A stretch of 64,000 nt of DNA, taken from the IMG/VR virus record IMGVR_UViG_3300021519_000877, positions 1 through 64,000 of that record; one strand, written 5' to 3'. Under the pieces are notes generated by a model. That model was not told where the DNA came from and did not search any database. It saw only the letters and a list, made by a program, of their open reading frames with translations. The DNA comes from a virus. Shown piece by piece: positions 54,591-62,174 of the stretch (positions are counted from its first letter, which is position 1; every line of letters begins with the position of its first letter). The position numbers and the translations under genes were made by a program.

Positions 54591-55033
54591 TTTTTAATTT
54601 CCTTACGATTCTTGGCAGCATCATTTAATATATCAATAACTCCTTGATTAACAGTGCATTGTTTGTCTAGTTGACCAGCAAGTTCTTGTAGTCGCTTTTT
54701 ATTAGTTTCGGTAATATCTTTAATGCGAGCTTGTTCTTTAAGAATCTGCTCTGCTAATTTTGTATTAGCTTCTGCTGCCGCTGTTTCTGAACGGCTAATC
54801 TTTAACTGCATTTCAGCAATGCGAACCTTGTATTCAGCATCTTTAGCAATGCCGCCTTCATACCATACAGCAACAACAGTTAGAATAATACCAGCAACTT
54901 GGATAGGAAGTTTATATTGTGAAACAAATGGAATAAATGATAATACAAAACTAGCGCCAATCGCAATAACACCCACCAATAACATTAGATGGAAAACGAA
55001 ATCAGGAAGCCAATTTAATAACCACATTACCAA
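54587..55033 (-). CDS. i-spanin-like membrane/coiled-coil protein
   Basis: This 148-residue protein has hydrophobic segments at about 11-35 and 43-60, then a long periplasmic-type coiled coil (about 66-125) ending in a Lys-rich tail. The pairing and order with the lipoprotein at 54327-54590 fit i-spanin (Rz type), although two membrane segments are unusual for Rz, which has one. The ATG overlaps the upstream stop by 7 nt. Confidence 0.75.
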   Translation of the reverse strand: MVMWLLNWLPDFVFHLMLLVGVIAIGASFVLSFIPFVSQYKLPIQVAGIILTVVAVWYEGGIAKDAEYKVRIAEMQLKISRSETAAAEANTKLAEQILKEQARIKDITETNKKRLQELAGQLDKQCTVNQGVIDILNDAAKNRKEIKK

Positions 55034-55803
55034 ATACTCTTTTGTAGAATAACAGCCTTGTCACCATTACGGATTAAGAAATGACCTTCTATTTTATTAA
55101 TATCGTAATTGCCCAAATACTTGTTTAAAAATAATACCTGGCCTCTGCTAGATTCGTCAAGCTGAAGTGCGCCTCTGAGTGCGTTCTTTAATGTATTGTA
55201 TTCGCCTATGGCGATGAATTTTGCAGTTAGTGGGCCAGCATAAGATTTAGTAAAAGTAATATTTTTACTTTCGTCCATTTCCACTGAATCGATAGCACCT
55301 TGATCAAAGAAGTCTGTAACTTCACCTGCGTCGGCCCCTTCAATACTATTGCGATATTCTTCTGGACTTAGCGGAACACATTCTTCAATATTTTCTGTAG
55401 TGAAGTCATATCCTTTGATATCTTTGTACCAACGGAATCTCCAATCAGTTCGATCACATAATTGGCTAAGTCCGTTTAATAAATCTTTAATTTGTTCCGG
55501 TGCCTTGGTAGTTCTTTCAAGTTCGACAAATATACTATATTGTCCATCTCTTTCTTCACCTGAGCTAACATCAGCATCTAGAACATAGTTGTAACCACGC
55601 TCAATAAATTCCATCAAATCAATTGCTGGTTCTTTGTCTACCGCACGGAATCGTAGAGTAATAATATCTTCATCATTGCCCATTTTACTTTGGAACTGAT
55701 CAATGGTGAACAGATTGTCAATACAATCTTTTAAGTCTGCATGATGCAGACCTTCCGTTAGATTATTGTCCTTGGATGGGTGCTTGGTCTGGAACTGGTT
55801 CAT
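55027..55803 (-). CDS. Conserved hypothetical phage protein
   Basis: The start at 55803 has AGGAGG 9 nt upstream (258 residues). The protein is acidic and alpha/beta with a central RTDWRFRWYKDIKGYD segment and a C-terminal IEGHFLIRNGDKAVIL strand pair. It is a protein type conserved near structural genes of aquatic T4-like phages. No catalytic motif was recognised. It overlaps the upstream gene by 41 nt. Confidence 0.72.
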   Translation of the reverse strand: MNQFQTKHPSKDNNLTEGLHHADLKDCIDNLFTIDQFQSKMGNDEDIITLRFRAVDKEPAIDLMEFIERGYNYVLDADVSSGEERDGQYSIFVELERTTKAPEQIKDLLNGLSQLCDRTDWRFRWYKDIKGYDFTTENIEECVPLSPEEYRNSIEGADAGEVTDFFDQGAIDSVEMDESKNITFTKSYAGPLTAKFIAIGEYNTLKNALRGALQLDESSRGQVLFLNKYLGNYDINKIEGHFLIRNGDKAVILQKSIW

Positions 55804-56308
55804 TAGGCATTGCCTCCTGGGCTGCGGCATCAGGCGTCATGGCCTGGTTAGGGTTCATTTCAATATGATCACGGACATACTCGCTCTGTTGGCGTTTCTG
55901 ACCTTGATAGATATCTTGCATTAATTTTTTAGGCATAGTGATTGATACAACCCAAATAGGATGTGCATCTACTTTACCTTTCTTTGTGCCAGGACGGAAG
56001 TCACTTGGCTTATAAACTTTACGAGGAACCATTAGGTCTTCTTTCTGATAGGTTACTTTACAACCGTAATCTAACAAACGACTTGCCCCAACTGGGTCAG
56101 GCATGTCTTCAAATGGCCACATGAACTTGCAAGTAACTGCATGTCTATGCACTTCCGGTCCATCAACTAACTCGCCGTCTTGCCAATTCTTAAACACATA
56201 CAAATCTAGGTCGTCAATTACACGCTCAAAATCCTTAAGGATTTTAAACGCACTATCGTTAGTTGTTAGCGTTTCTATGGTTTTGATTACGTCTACAATA
56301 TCATGCAT
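55763..56308 (-). CDS. Conserved phage protein of the structural set
   Basis: The start is placed at Met13 of the longest frame (56308, 181 residues; the first codon of that frame is TTG and lies upstream of the late promoter). The sequence has a conserved VTCKFMWPFEDMPDP segment (about 58-72), DFRPGTKKGK, and a disordered Pro/Ala/Gln tail. The same arrangement is familiar from aquatic T4-like phages without a proven role. A CATAAATA late promoter lies about 20 nt upstream. Confidence 0.75.
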   Translation of the reverse strand: MHDIVDVIKTIETLTTNDSAFKILKDFERVIDDLDLYVFKNWQDGELVDGPEVHRHAVTCKFMWPFEDMPDPVGASRLLDYGCKVTYQKEDLMVPRKVYKPSDFRPGTKKGKVDAHPIWVVSITMPKKLMQDIYQGQKRQQSEYVRDHIEMNPNQAMTPDAAAQEAMPNEPVPDQAPIQGQ

Positions 56309-56328
56309 AAAGGTTCTCTTTGATACAA

Positions 56329-56336
56329 TATTTATG
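56329..56336 (-). promoter_or_regulatory. T4-type late promoter CATAAATA
   Basis: The minus strand reads CATAAATA, one base from the late consensus, about 20 nt before the ATG at 56308. Expected transcripts run through the two conserved proteins toward the spanin and holin genes. Confidence 0.6.
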
Positions 56337-56411
56337 CGATTCAAAATAACGGCATTTGAAATGGTTTTTTGAAATACCTGATAACTATATTATGCAGGTC
56401 TCCCAACTAAT

Positions 56412-56425
56412 GGAGGTTCGATTTG
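56412..56425 (+). promoter_or_regulatory. Ribosome site deciding the TTG start of phoH
   Basis: GGAGG at 56412-56416 lies 6 nt before TTG at 56423. No ATG occurs in frame until well inside the nucleotide-binding fold, so TTG is the supported start. Confidence 0.8.
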
Positions 56426-57172
56426 TCAAGAAATAGCACAAAAAGACGTAGTCCGCCGCAAGGATCGCGTCAAAACGACAATCAAAACTTAATTGAAATA
56501 AACACTTATTTCAAGAAACAATCGCAAGTCCACATAGTTCCACGCAATACATCGCAGGAACGCTACCTAGAACTACTAAAAAACCCTAAAAAGTTCATCG
56601 TTTTCGCCATCGGCCCAGCCGGAACAGGCAAGACTATGCTTGGAGTTCAAATGGCCATCAAACAGTTAAAAGAGGGGGTGGTTGATAAGATCGTAGTAAC
56701 CCGGCCAGCAGTAAGCGTGGATGAAGAGCATGGCTTTTTGCCAGGTACATTGAATCAAAAAATGGAACCCTGGACTAAGCCAATTATGGATGTATTCCAA
56801 GAATACTACCATACGAAACAAATAGCAGAAATGCTAGAAGAAGGTATTATTGAGATTTCCCCGCTGGCATATATGCGCGGTCGTACGTTCAAGAACGCTT
56901 TTATCGTTGCTGATGAAATGCAGAACGCAACACCTAGCCAGATGAAGATGCTGCTCACACGCTTAGGCGAAGGTAGCAGAATGGTAGTTACTGGGGATTT
57001 AAATCAAGCAGATCGTCCGAAAGAAAACGGATTGCTAGAATTTTGCAGTTTATACGGCCAAGGAGGTGACTATCGTATGATTGCTATGGCGAGGTTTGAA
57101 ACAAAGGACATCGAGCGACATCCAGTGGTAAAAGAAGTTCTATCCATCTACAAGGAAACCGATAGCGAATAA
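56423..57172 (+). CDS. phoH: PhoH-like ATPase
   Basis: This 249-residue protein has Walker A GPAGTGKT (about 64-71), the PhoH-type VTRPAV element and the Walker B-type VADEMQNA near 168. PhoH-like proteins are ATPases with putative RNA helicase activity that are widespread in aquatic phages. The N-terminal 25 residues are basic and disordered. It is the only plus-strand gene between 22762 and the right edge, with a TTG start, and its own terminator follows. Confidence 0.95.
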   Translation: MSRNSTKRRSPPQGSRQNDNQNLIEINTYFKKQSQVHIVPRNTSQERYLELLKNPKKFIVFAIGPAGTGKTMLGVQMAIKQLKEGVVDKIVVTRPAVSVDEEHGFLPGTLNQKMEPWTKPIMDVFQEYYHTKQIAEMLEEGIIEISPLAYMRGRTFKNAFIVADEMQNATPSQMKMLLTRLGEGSRMVVTGDLNQADRPKENGLLEFCSLYGQGGDYRMIAMARFETKDIERHPVVKEVLSIYKETDSE

Positions 57173-57193
57173 AACACTAACAAAATTCAACAG

Positions 57194-57234
57194 AAACCGC
57201 ATACATACGACCTGCAAAATCGTGTATGCGGTTT
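57194..57234. terminator. Bidirectional terminator after phoH
   Basis: AAACCGCATAC pairs with GTATGCGGTTT (11 bp), extended by an ACGA/TCGT inner stem, followed by a T-run on the plus strand and preceded by A-rich sequence giving a U-run on the minus strand. It separates convergent phoH and the clamp-loader gene. Confidence 0.9.
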
Positions 57235-57238
57235 TTTA

Positions 57239-58159
57239 TTACTGAAGTCTAGAAAGCTTCACAAGAACAGCCGCTAGGTTAATTTCACCGTCAGCAATCA
57301 ATCCATGATCCACAAGACCCTGTTTAATAATCAATAACGCTGAATCCATAGTTTCGTCATCTTTACCAAACAAATTTAAGTTGTCATACATCCAACGATA
57401 GATATCACCCATCTCTTCAGGGCGAGCAGCGCCGCACAATAACTTGCGAGCTTGCTGAATCTTGCCTTGCTTGAATAGTTCGACCATTTGGATCTTATAA
57501 TCAGCTACTCCGGCATCACTTTCGTTAGCACCTAGCAACTGACCATCTTGTGTGTTTTGTTGAACAAAGTTAATACATTTTCGTAAATCTGGATAAGTCA
57601 CTTTAACATAGGTATCTAATGTATCTAAGTCAAACTCAATATTTTCTGTAACAAGAATAGTTGCAACACGAGCAGTAAACTCAGTTTGATCAATACTGCT
57701 AAAATGCATCTGTTGACAACGACTATGAATAGCATCCATAATTCGTTGCGGTTGATTGCAAGTTAGAATGAATCGAGCAGTCTTGCTGTATTCTTCCATA
57801 ACACCACGAAGTGCTGCCTGGGCATTTGGACTTAGATAGTCTGCCTCATCAAGTAGCACACACTTAAAAGGACCAAATGGCATCATCTGCACAAAGTTGG
57901 TAATCTTATCGCGAACATCGTCTACTGAGTTAGTGCGTGATGCATTGATCTCTAGGATGTCATATTCTTCTACGCCAATTTCGTGTAGCAACAATTTAGC
58001 AAGAGTAGTTTTGCCAATACCTGGACTGCCGCTTAACATTAGATGCGGAATGCTTTTATCTTTGATCCAAGTTATAATTTGTTTCTTTTGATTTGCATCA
58101 CGAAATACATATCCATCTACTGTATTAGGACGATATTGTTCTACCCATAATTCGTTCAT
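57239..58159 (-). CDS. 44: T4 gp44-like clamp loader ATPase
   Basis: This 306-residue AAA+ protein has the clamp-loader order: WVEQYRPNT start, Walker A GSPGIGKT (about 44-51), Walker B VLLDEAD near 105, the SRC motif (HSRCQQ, about 147-152) and a C-terminal helical collar. It loads the gp45 clamp together with gp62, which is not obvious nearby. It overlaps the 77-residue gene upstream by 4 nt and is followed by a terminator, so it ends the operon. Confidence 0.94.
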   Translation of the reverse strand: MNELWVEQYRPNTVDGYVFRDANQKKQIITWIKDKSIPHLMLSGSPGIGKTTLAKLLLHEIGVEEYDILEINASRTNSVDDVRDKITNFVQMMPFGPFKCVLLDEADYLSPNAQAALRGVMEEYSKTARFILTCNQPQRIMDAIHSRCQQMHFSSIDQTEFTARVATILVTENIEFDLDTLDTYVKVTYPDLRKCINFVQQNTQDGQLLGANESDAGVADYKIQMVELFKQGKIQQARKLLCGAARPEEMGDIYRWMYDNLNLFGKDDETMDSALLIIKQGLVDHGLIADGEINLAAVLVKLSRLQ

Positions 58160-58389
58160 TTGTTATCTTCTTTTTTAGGTTCGGTTGCTTGTAATGTTTC
58201 ATCTGCTACCAGCTTTGAAATTTCATTGATTGCTTTTTCTTCATTATATGCATCTAATGCTTCCTCACCGGTACCTATCATTTTCCGCATGTATAGTGGA
58301 ACATATTTTCCAAAGATAGCTTCATAATTAGCATCCACTACTTCTTTTGGAACTTTGGTCGGACGTCGACGATCACCTTTACCTGCCAT
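58156..58389 (-). CDS. Small conserved phage protein
   Basis: This 77-residue protein begins MAGKGDRRRPTKVP, a start shared by small proteins of T4-like phages, and has a helical, acidic C-terminus with lysine-rich ends. It is much too short to be gp62. It overlaps gp44 upstream in translation by 4 nt. Function unknown. Confidence 0.7.
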   Translation of the reverse strand: MAGKGDRRRPTKVPKEVVDANYEAIFGKYVPLYMRKMIGTGEEALDAYNEEKAINEISKLVADETLQATEPKKEDNK

Positions 58390-58571
58390 TATACTAATTC
58401 CTCTGCAATGCCTAAAATTTCCGCGGCAATTAATAATCCGCCTGCAATAGCAATAGCACTCGGTGCACTATGGATAATTAATGCAACACCTGCGGCAATT
58501 CGTAATAAACTTTTGACAAAGCTAATGTTACGATGTAATAATGGATCTGGAATTTTTGATAAGTCTTTCAT
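58389..58571 (-). CDS. Small membrane protein
   Basis: This 60-residue protein has a basic N-terminus and two hydrophobic segments (about 21-36 and 38-56) with an acidic C-terminus, consistent with a membrane hairpin. Its stop overlaps the next start by 1 nt. Function unknown. Confidence 0.62.
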   Translation of the reverse strand: MKDLSKIPDPLLHRNISFVKSLLRIAAGVALIIHSAPSAIAIAGGLLIAAEILGIAEELV

Positions 58572-58573
58572 TG

Positions 58574-59047
58574 TTATTCACCTTTTAATATTTTATTTTG
58601 TTCTGCTTGAACTACACGCTTGCGTAAACTGCTTGAGCTAAACGAATGATCTCTACCGTTGAATATTAGTTCAATATTTCTAGCATAACATTCATGCCGT
58701 CCTGTAAACTCTTTATCTTCATACTCTACACCTAATATCCTAACATCAATTGGAAGGATTAGCAATAGGTCAACTAGGTCCTGCTCAGTGTTGTAAACTA
58801 CAATCTCGTCAACATACCGTGTAGCGGCTAATTGAATTTGTCGTTCTACAATACTTTGAATAGGTTCATTCTTTTCAGGACGATCCCATTGAGCATTATT
58901 CTGTAGGCCAGCAATTAAGTAATCGCAATGATTCTTTGCTTCGGACAACATAGCAATATGCCCTGCGTGAAGCATATCGAATTGACTGAATGTAATGCCG
59001 ATCTTAAGACCTTTAGCTTTGAGTTCTTTAATGTGATTGAATATCAT
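58574..59047 (-). CDS. Glycerol-3-phosphate cytidylyltransferase-like enzyme
   Basis: The start is placed at 59047 (157 residues) because the longest frame's TTG is the -35 box itself. The HIGH-superfamily motifs are present: FDMLHAGHIAML (about 22-33) and SSSSLRKRV near the end, with QNNAQWDRPEK and VERQIQL between them. It would join CMP to a phosphorylated alcohol. The promoter -10 ends 6 nt before this ATG, predicting a leaderless mRNA. Confidence 0.85.
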   Translation of the reverse strand: MIFNHIKELKAKGLKIGITFSQFDMLHAGHIAMLSEAKNHCDYLIAGLQNNAQWDRPEKNEPIQSIVERQIQLAATRYVDEIVVYNTEQDLVDLLLILPIDVRILGVEYEDKEFTGRHECYARNIELIFNGRDHSFSSSSLRKRVVQAEQNKILKGE

Positions 59048-59053
59048 ACACTG

Positions 59054-59083
59054 ATTATACAGGGAAGGACAGGGCCGTGTCAA
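59054..59083 (-). promoter_or_regulatory. Sigma70 promoter TTGACA-N18-TATAAT, leaderless arrangement
   Basis: The -35 TTGACA is at 59083-59078 and the -10 TATAAT at 59059-59054, spacer 18 nt. The 6-nt discriminator CAGTGT is followed directly by ATG (59047), so the expected transcription start is the A of ATG. The -35 lies in the loop of a hairpin at 59069-59090. Confidence 0.78.
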
Positions 59084-59090
59084 GCCCTGT
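59069..59090. other. Inverted repeat enclosing the -35 box
   Basis: ACAGGGC and GCCCTGT form a 7-bp stem with an 8-nt loop that contains TTGACA. It may act as an operator or as a terminator for the gene ending at 59098, whose transcript would precede it. Confidence 0.4.
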
Positions 59091-59097
59091 TTTTAAA

Positions 59098-59460
59098 TTA
59101 TTGAATAAACGGCTTTAAATCTGGAGCAGTCCAACCTGTTGGTTTTAAAACTTTACCATCTTCACGCTTACGAACTTTACCTGTGTCTTTATCAATCTTG
59201 GCAAAGTTGGTACGCATAACTTCTTTCCACGCACCTTCTGCATCAAACCCGCCACTATGAATAGCACCGATAGTAACAACCAGAATATCAACAAGTGCAT
59301 CCAACTGTTCTACACGATCTTCTTCACGTAACGCTGCTGATAATTCTTTGCTTTCTTCATCAATAAGGCCAATATACATTGCATATTGATCTCTGTTACG
59401 ATCGCCTGTTGTTTGATCACAAGCCTTCATAAATGTTTCTTGGTCACGAAATGGGTTCAT
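59098..59460 (-). CDS. MazG-like nucleotide pyrophosphohydrolase
   Basis: The start at 59460 (120 residues) avoids a frame extension that would overlap the GroES-like gene by 80 nt. It has the all-helical NTP pyrophosphohydrolase metal site: EESKELSAAL (Glu/Glu/Glu, about 34-43) and EQLDALVDILV (about 48-59) with the Asp pair. Such enzymes hydrolyse (d)NTPs to monophosphates or related substrates. It overlaps the GroES-like stop by a few nucleotides in the coupled arrangement. Confidence 0.83.
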   Translation of the reverse strand: MNPFRDQETFMKACDQTTGDRNRDQYAMYIGLIDEESKELSAALREEDRVEQLDALVDILVVTIGAIHSGGFDAEGAWKEVMRTNFAKIDKDTGKVRKREDGKVLKPTGWTAPDLKPFIQ

Positions 59461-59461
59461 A

Positions 59462-59842
59462 TTATCCTGGAATGTTAAAATTGAAATTACTACCACCAGT
59501 TGCGGCAACTCCACGCTGAATAGAATTTTTAGGTTTTTCATCAGCTAACAATAACATAGCGTTAAGATCAGCCATATAGATTTTGGCAATAGTGCCATCA
59601 TCGTTTTCATATTCCATTTCGCGTGTCCAACGAGCATGTTCCATTAGGATCCACTCGCCAATTTTAACATCTTGTTGGTTTGGCCCAATTGCCCAAACAC
59701 GACCCCAGCGAGGTTTAATACCTTCACCTCTACCGTTGTCGCTTTTTAGGATAAGCCCTGCGGCAGTTACTTCATCGCCGAATTCTATGTCTGTGACAAA
59801 AACTTTATCACGCAACGGTTCTAACTTGCCTTTAATTATCAT
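59462..59842 (-). CDS. GroES-like co-chaperonin (gp31-like)
   Basis: This 126-residue protein has the Cpn10 layout: LEPLRDKVFV at the start, an aliphatic mobile-loop region (about 22-45), PRWGRVWAIGPN and a second strand pair with IGEWILMEHARW. T4 gp31 replaces GroES to fold the capsid protein; a similar role is inferred. It lies 1 nt from MazG-like and 3 nt from a small conserved gene. Confidence 0.87.
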   Translation of the reverse strand: MIIKGKLEPLRDKVFVTDIEFGDEVTAAGLILKSDNGRGEGIKPRWGRVWAIGPNQQDVKIGEWILMEHARWTREMEYENDDGTIAKIYMADLNAMLLLADEKPKNSIQRGVAATGGSNFNFNIPG

Positions 59843-59844
59843 TC

Positions 59845-60051
59845 TTAATCTTTCTTAGGATTTTGTTGATTGTAATGATCGTTTACAATATCTTCACGTT
59901 TACGAACTACTACACCACCTGGGCCTAGTTCGTCGCCACGGGCGTTCATACGAACATTACCAACTGCTGGCATTGTTTCATTACGTGCGGCAAGTGATTC
60001 CATATCAACTGCTTTACCTTGCATACTGCGATATATTTTTCTTTCGGACAT
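59845..60051 (-). CDS. Small conserved T4-like phage protein
   Basis: This 68-residue basic protein has the sequence pattern SERKIYRSMQGKAVDMESL and ARGDELGPGG, conserved among T4-like aquatic phages. GGAG lies 6 nt upstream of the ATG. Function unknown. Confidence 0.75.
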   Translation of the reverse strand: MSERKIYRSMQGKAVDMESLAARNETMPAVGNVRMNARGDELGPGGVVVRKREDIVNDHYNQQNPKKD

Positions 60052-60061
60052 TTATGTCTCC

Positions 60062-60583
60062 TTATTTTAAAAACTCATGTATGTCTAAATCATACTTTAT
60101 GCTATCTACTTTATGGATTCCAATTAAGTACAATACATAACTTGCTACACTTGAACCACGTCCTACACCCCATACAATGTTATTTTCACGCATGGTGTCT
60201 ACTAAGTATTTAATGTACTTCAGCAGTGGGATCATGTTATGTTGGGCAAATAACTTTAATTCTTCAGTTACTCGCTCTTTTTCTGTTACTGTACGGCATT
60301 CACAGTATAACCAATCTACAATATCATATAACCTATACTTTTCAGGCATAAACCACTGTGCTTGATTAGCTTTATCAAACTCTTGTTTGCTGGCTACGGG
60401 CTCTGCACAAATTTGTACAAAACCAGTGTTATCGTAATTTTTCTTTACACTTTCATTGAAAATCGTACAAATTGCTGGATTGTCTAAGAAAATTGTTCCA
60501 AGGTCTGTGATTTTACCAGAATACAGAGCATCAAATACTTCTTGAGCATTTAATATAACTTGTCCGTATTCCGTGATTTTCAT
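60062..60583 (-). CDS. Stand-alone DnaE-like palm fragment
   Basis: This 173-residue protein ends in WGVGRGSSVASYVLYLIG followed by KVDSIKYDLDIHEFLK (139-173), matching the palm GRGS-type motif of bacterial Pol III alpha (APGRGS, DPLxxDLLFERFLN). It stops exactly where DnaE would continue into the PDxDxDF catalytic strand, so it lacks the active-site Asp pair. The N-terminal 100 residues are unlike PHP domains at a glance. It may be a degenerate relative or an inhibitor or mimic of host Pol III. The promoter predicts a leaderless mRNA. Confidence 0.75.
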   Translation of the reverse strand: MKITEYGQVILNAQEVFDALYSGKITDLGTIFLDNPAICTIFNESVKKNYDNTGFVQICAEPVASKQEFDKANQAQWFMPEKYRLYDIVDWLYCECRTVTEKERVTEELKLFAQHNMIPLLKYIKYLVDTMRENNIVWGVGRGSSVASYVLYLIGIHKVDSIKYDLDIHEFLK

Positions 60584-60589
60584 ACCCTT

Positions 60590-60618
60590 ATTATAACAGG
60601 TATTGTGAGTAAGATCAA
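60590..60618 (-). promoter_or_regulatory. Sigma70 promoter TTGATC-N17-TATAAT, leaderless arrangement
   Basis: The -35 TTGATC is at 60618-60613 and the -10 TATAAT at 60595-60590, spacer 17 nt. The 6-nt discriminator AAGGGT is followed directly by ATG (60583), so the expected transcription start is the A of ATG. Confidence 0.75.
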
Positions 60619-60857
60619 CCTACGTTGATGAGTCCGTCTAGACCTTTGTCTTGGCGTTGCATTAGCTTTTTGGTTGCTTCAGACTGTCTGCGTAGAACTT
60701 CTTCTCTTAATGAATTCAGAATCATCACAATTTGATTAGCTAATGCGCCATTGCCTGATCTAAGAGCAATACTATATTTTTTATTAAGGTCACCAATTTT
60801 TGCATCTAACTCAGTATCCTTTAGATGAGAAAAATCGTCTAGTAGTGGATTAAACAT
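60615..60857 (-). CDS. Small helical phage protein near tail genes
   Basis: This 80-residue protein begins MFNPLLDDFSHLKDTEL and is a coiled, charged helix throughout, a type conserved in aquatic T4-like phages, position often next to tail genes. No motif beyond helical pattern. It follows the 110-residue fibre-like gene by 1 nt. Confidence 0.72.
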   Translation of the reverse strand: MFNPLLDDFSHLKDTELDAKIGDLNKKYSIALRSGNGALANQIVMILNSLREEVLRRQSEATKKLMQRQDKGLDGLINVG

Positions 60858-60858
60858 T

Positions 60859-61191
60859 TTACCAGCTTCCGCTTACTGTAGCAACTTTTGCCCAAATATT
60901 TGTAGTGGTGTTTACATAATTTGCATAACAAACATATACAGTTGAACTCGTGGCATAAATCTGCCCATCTAAGTCACCTTCTTTACCAACAGAGCTGGCT
61001 GGCTCCGATAGCGCATGGGTAACTAATGCTGTTTGGATAACTTGCACATCAGAGATCTCAGCAGCCGCAGTTTCTAAGCTATTTTTAATAGCAATAAAGT
61101 TATCGCGGAATCCTTGTGTATCGTTATCCTGTCCAGGAACTGGAAAAGTTGTATCAATATTTGTGCTGTAGTTTGTTAAAGTTGAGGCCAT
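60859..61191 (-). CDS. Short fibre-related virion protein
   Basis: This 110-residue protein shares the N-terminal pattern DTTFPVPGQDNDTQGFRDNF with the next fibre gene (DATFPKQGQDNPSAGFREN), indicating a common attachment module. The C-terminus contains YATSSTVYVCY strands and an IWAKVAT-GSW ending. It is a short relative of the fibre at 61231-62139. CATAAATA late promoter upstream. Confidence 0.75.
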   Translation of the reverse strand: MASTLTNYSTNIDTTFPVPGQDNDTQGFRDNFIAIKNSLETAAAEISDVQVIQTALVTHALSEPASSVGKEGDLDGQIYATSSTVYVCYANYVNTTTNIWAKVATVSGSW

Positions 61192-61214
61192 ATGTGTTTA
61201 CCGTTGTAGTTGTA

Positions 61215-61222
61215 TATTTATG
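61215..61222 (-). promoter_or_regulatory. T4-type late promoter CATAAATA
   Basis: The minus strand reads CATAAATA, 23 nt before the ATG at 61191. Confidence 0.6.
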
Positions 61223-61230
61223 TGCTAATA

Positions 61231-62139
61231 TTATAGGGCTGCAATAGCTGATTGGAAAGCACCCCAACTGCCGGCCGCAGCAACTATGGATTTTAATGTT
61301 GTTAACGATATTACATCAAGATCAAGCACAACACCACCTAACGTTGATGTAGTAGCTGGTAGTAAATCCCACCAAATTGATGGAGGTGTTATTCCATCAT
61401 TGGGCCAACTTTCTGCATATTGTGTTCCAGTACCATTTAAGAAGTTAATGTTGGTACTAATAGTTCCATCTGCTTGAACAGCAATAGAGCCGCCTGCATA
61501 AACTTTAACTCCGCCCTTAACTAAAGTGCTTGCTGTAGGTAGAGTATATGCTTGAACAGATATAGTTCCAGTAGCTGATACTAAAATACCACTACCAATT
61601 CTAACAATACCGTTGGTTGTTGTAGATGCTACCGGCAATGATGAAGCAGTAGTTACATTAAGTGTTCCGTCGATGGCAACAAATACTCCCTGTCCTACTT
61701 TAATTCCGCCCAAAGTTGATGTAGTTGCTGGAACTAATACAGTTGCGGTGCTTCCGCTAATAACTCCGTTTATGTCAACGCTTAATCCTGTCCCGATAAT
61801 AATTCCACCGAGTGTTGTAGTAGTTGCAGGTTCTAACAGGGCAATGCTTATTGTTCCAGATTGATCAACTAATATACCTTCGCCAATAATAACACCGCCT
61901 ATTGTTGCGGATGTTGCCGGCACTAGAGTAGTTGCTCCGGTAGTTGTGTTTATGGCCAACCCATCGCCTAATGTTATTAGCGATTGGCTCGGATCAGTCT
62001 GTAACGCAGTAATTTCAGTTTTTGCATTATCGAGCGCAACTTTAATAGCACTAAAATTTTCTCTAAATCCAGCACTAGGGTTATCTTGCCCTTGTTTGGG
62101 GAATGTTGCATCTATATTAACTGTATCAATTTGGCTCAT
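61231..62139 (-). CDS. Tail fibre protein with LGGI repeats
   Basis: This 302-residue protein has the shared FPKQGQDN-GFREN attachment module (about 14-30) and then about seven copies of a roughly 30-residue repeat with the core PATTTTLGGIIIGTGLSVD, a beta repeat typical of phage fibre shafts. The last 50 residues form a tip with WPNDGITPPSIWWDLL. An AATAAATA late promoter lies 26 nt upstream. Confidence 0.85.
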   Translation of the reverse strand: MSQIDTVNIDATFPKQGQDNPSAGFRENFSAIKVALDNAKTEITALQTDPSQSLITLGDGLAINTTTGATTLVPATSATIGGVIIGEGILVDQSGTISIALLEPATTTTLGGIIIGTGLSVDINGVISGSTATVLVPATTSTLGGIKVGQGVFVAIDGTLNVTTASSLPVASTTTNGIVRIGSGILVSATGTISVQAYTLPTASTLVKGGVKVYAGGSIAVQADGTISTNINFLNGTGTQYAESWPNDGITPPSIWWDLLPATTSTLGGVVLDLDVISLTTLKSIVAAAGSWGAFQSAIAAL

Positions 62140-62165
62140 AATTTGTATCTACCTTTGGATTTACA

Positions 62166-62173
62166 TATTTATT
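62166..62173 (-). promoter_or_regulatory. T4-type late promoter AATAAATA
   Basis: The minus strand reads AATAAATA, 26 nt before the ATG at 62139, just before the end of the next upstream gene. Confidence 0.58.
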
Positions 62174-62174
62174 G

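Noticed and set aside
56341-56400. A sigma70 promoter for phoH
   Set aside because: TTGAAA and TATTAT boxes are present but no pair has a 16-18 nt spacer.
59048-59083. N-terminal extension of the cytidylyltransferase (MTRPCPSLYNQC)
   Set aside because: Its TTG start is the -35 box of a strong promoter, so this region is upstream of the transcript.
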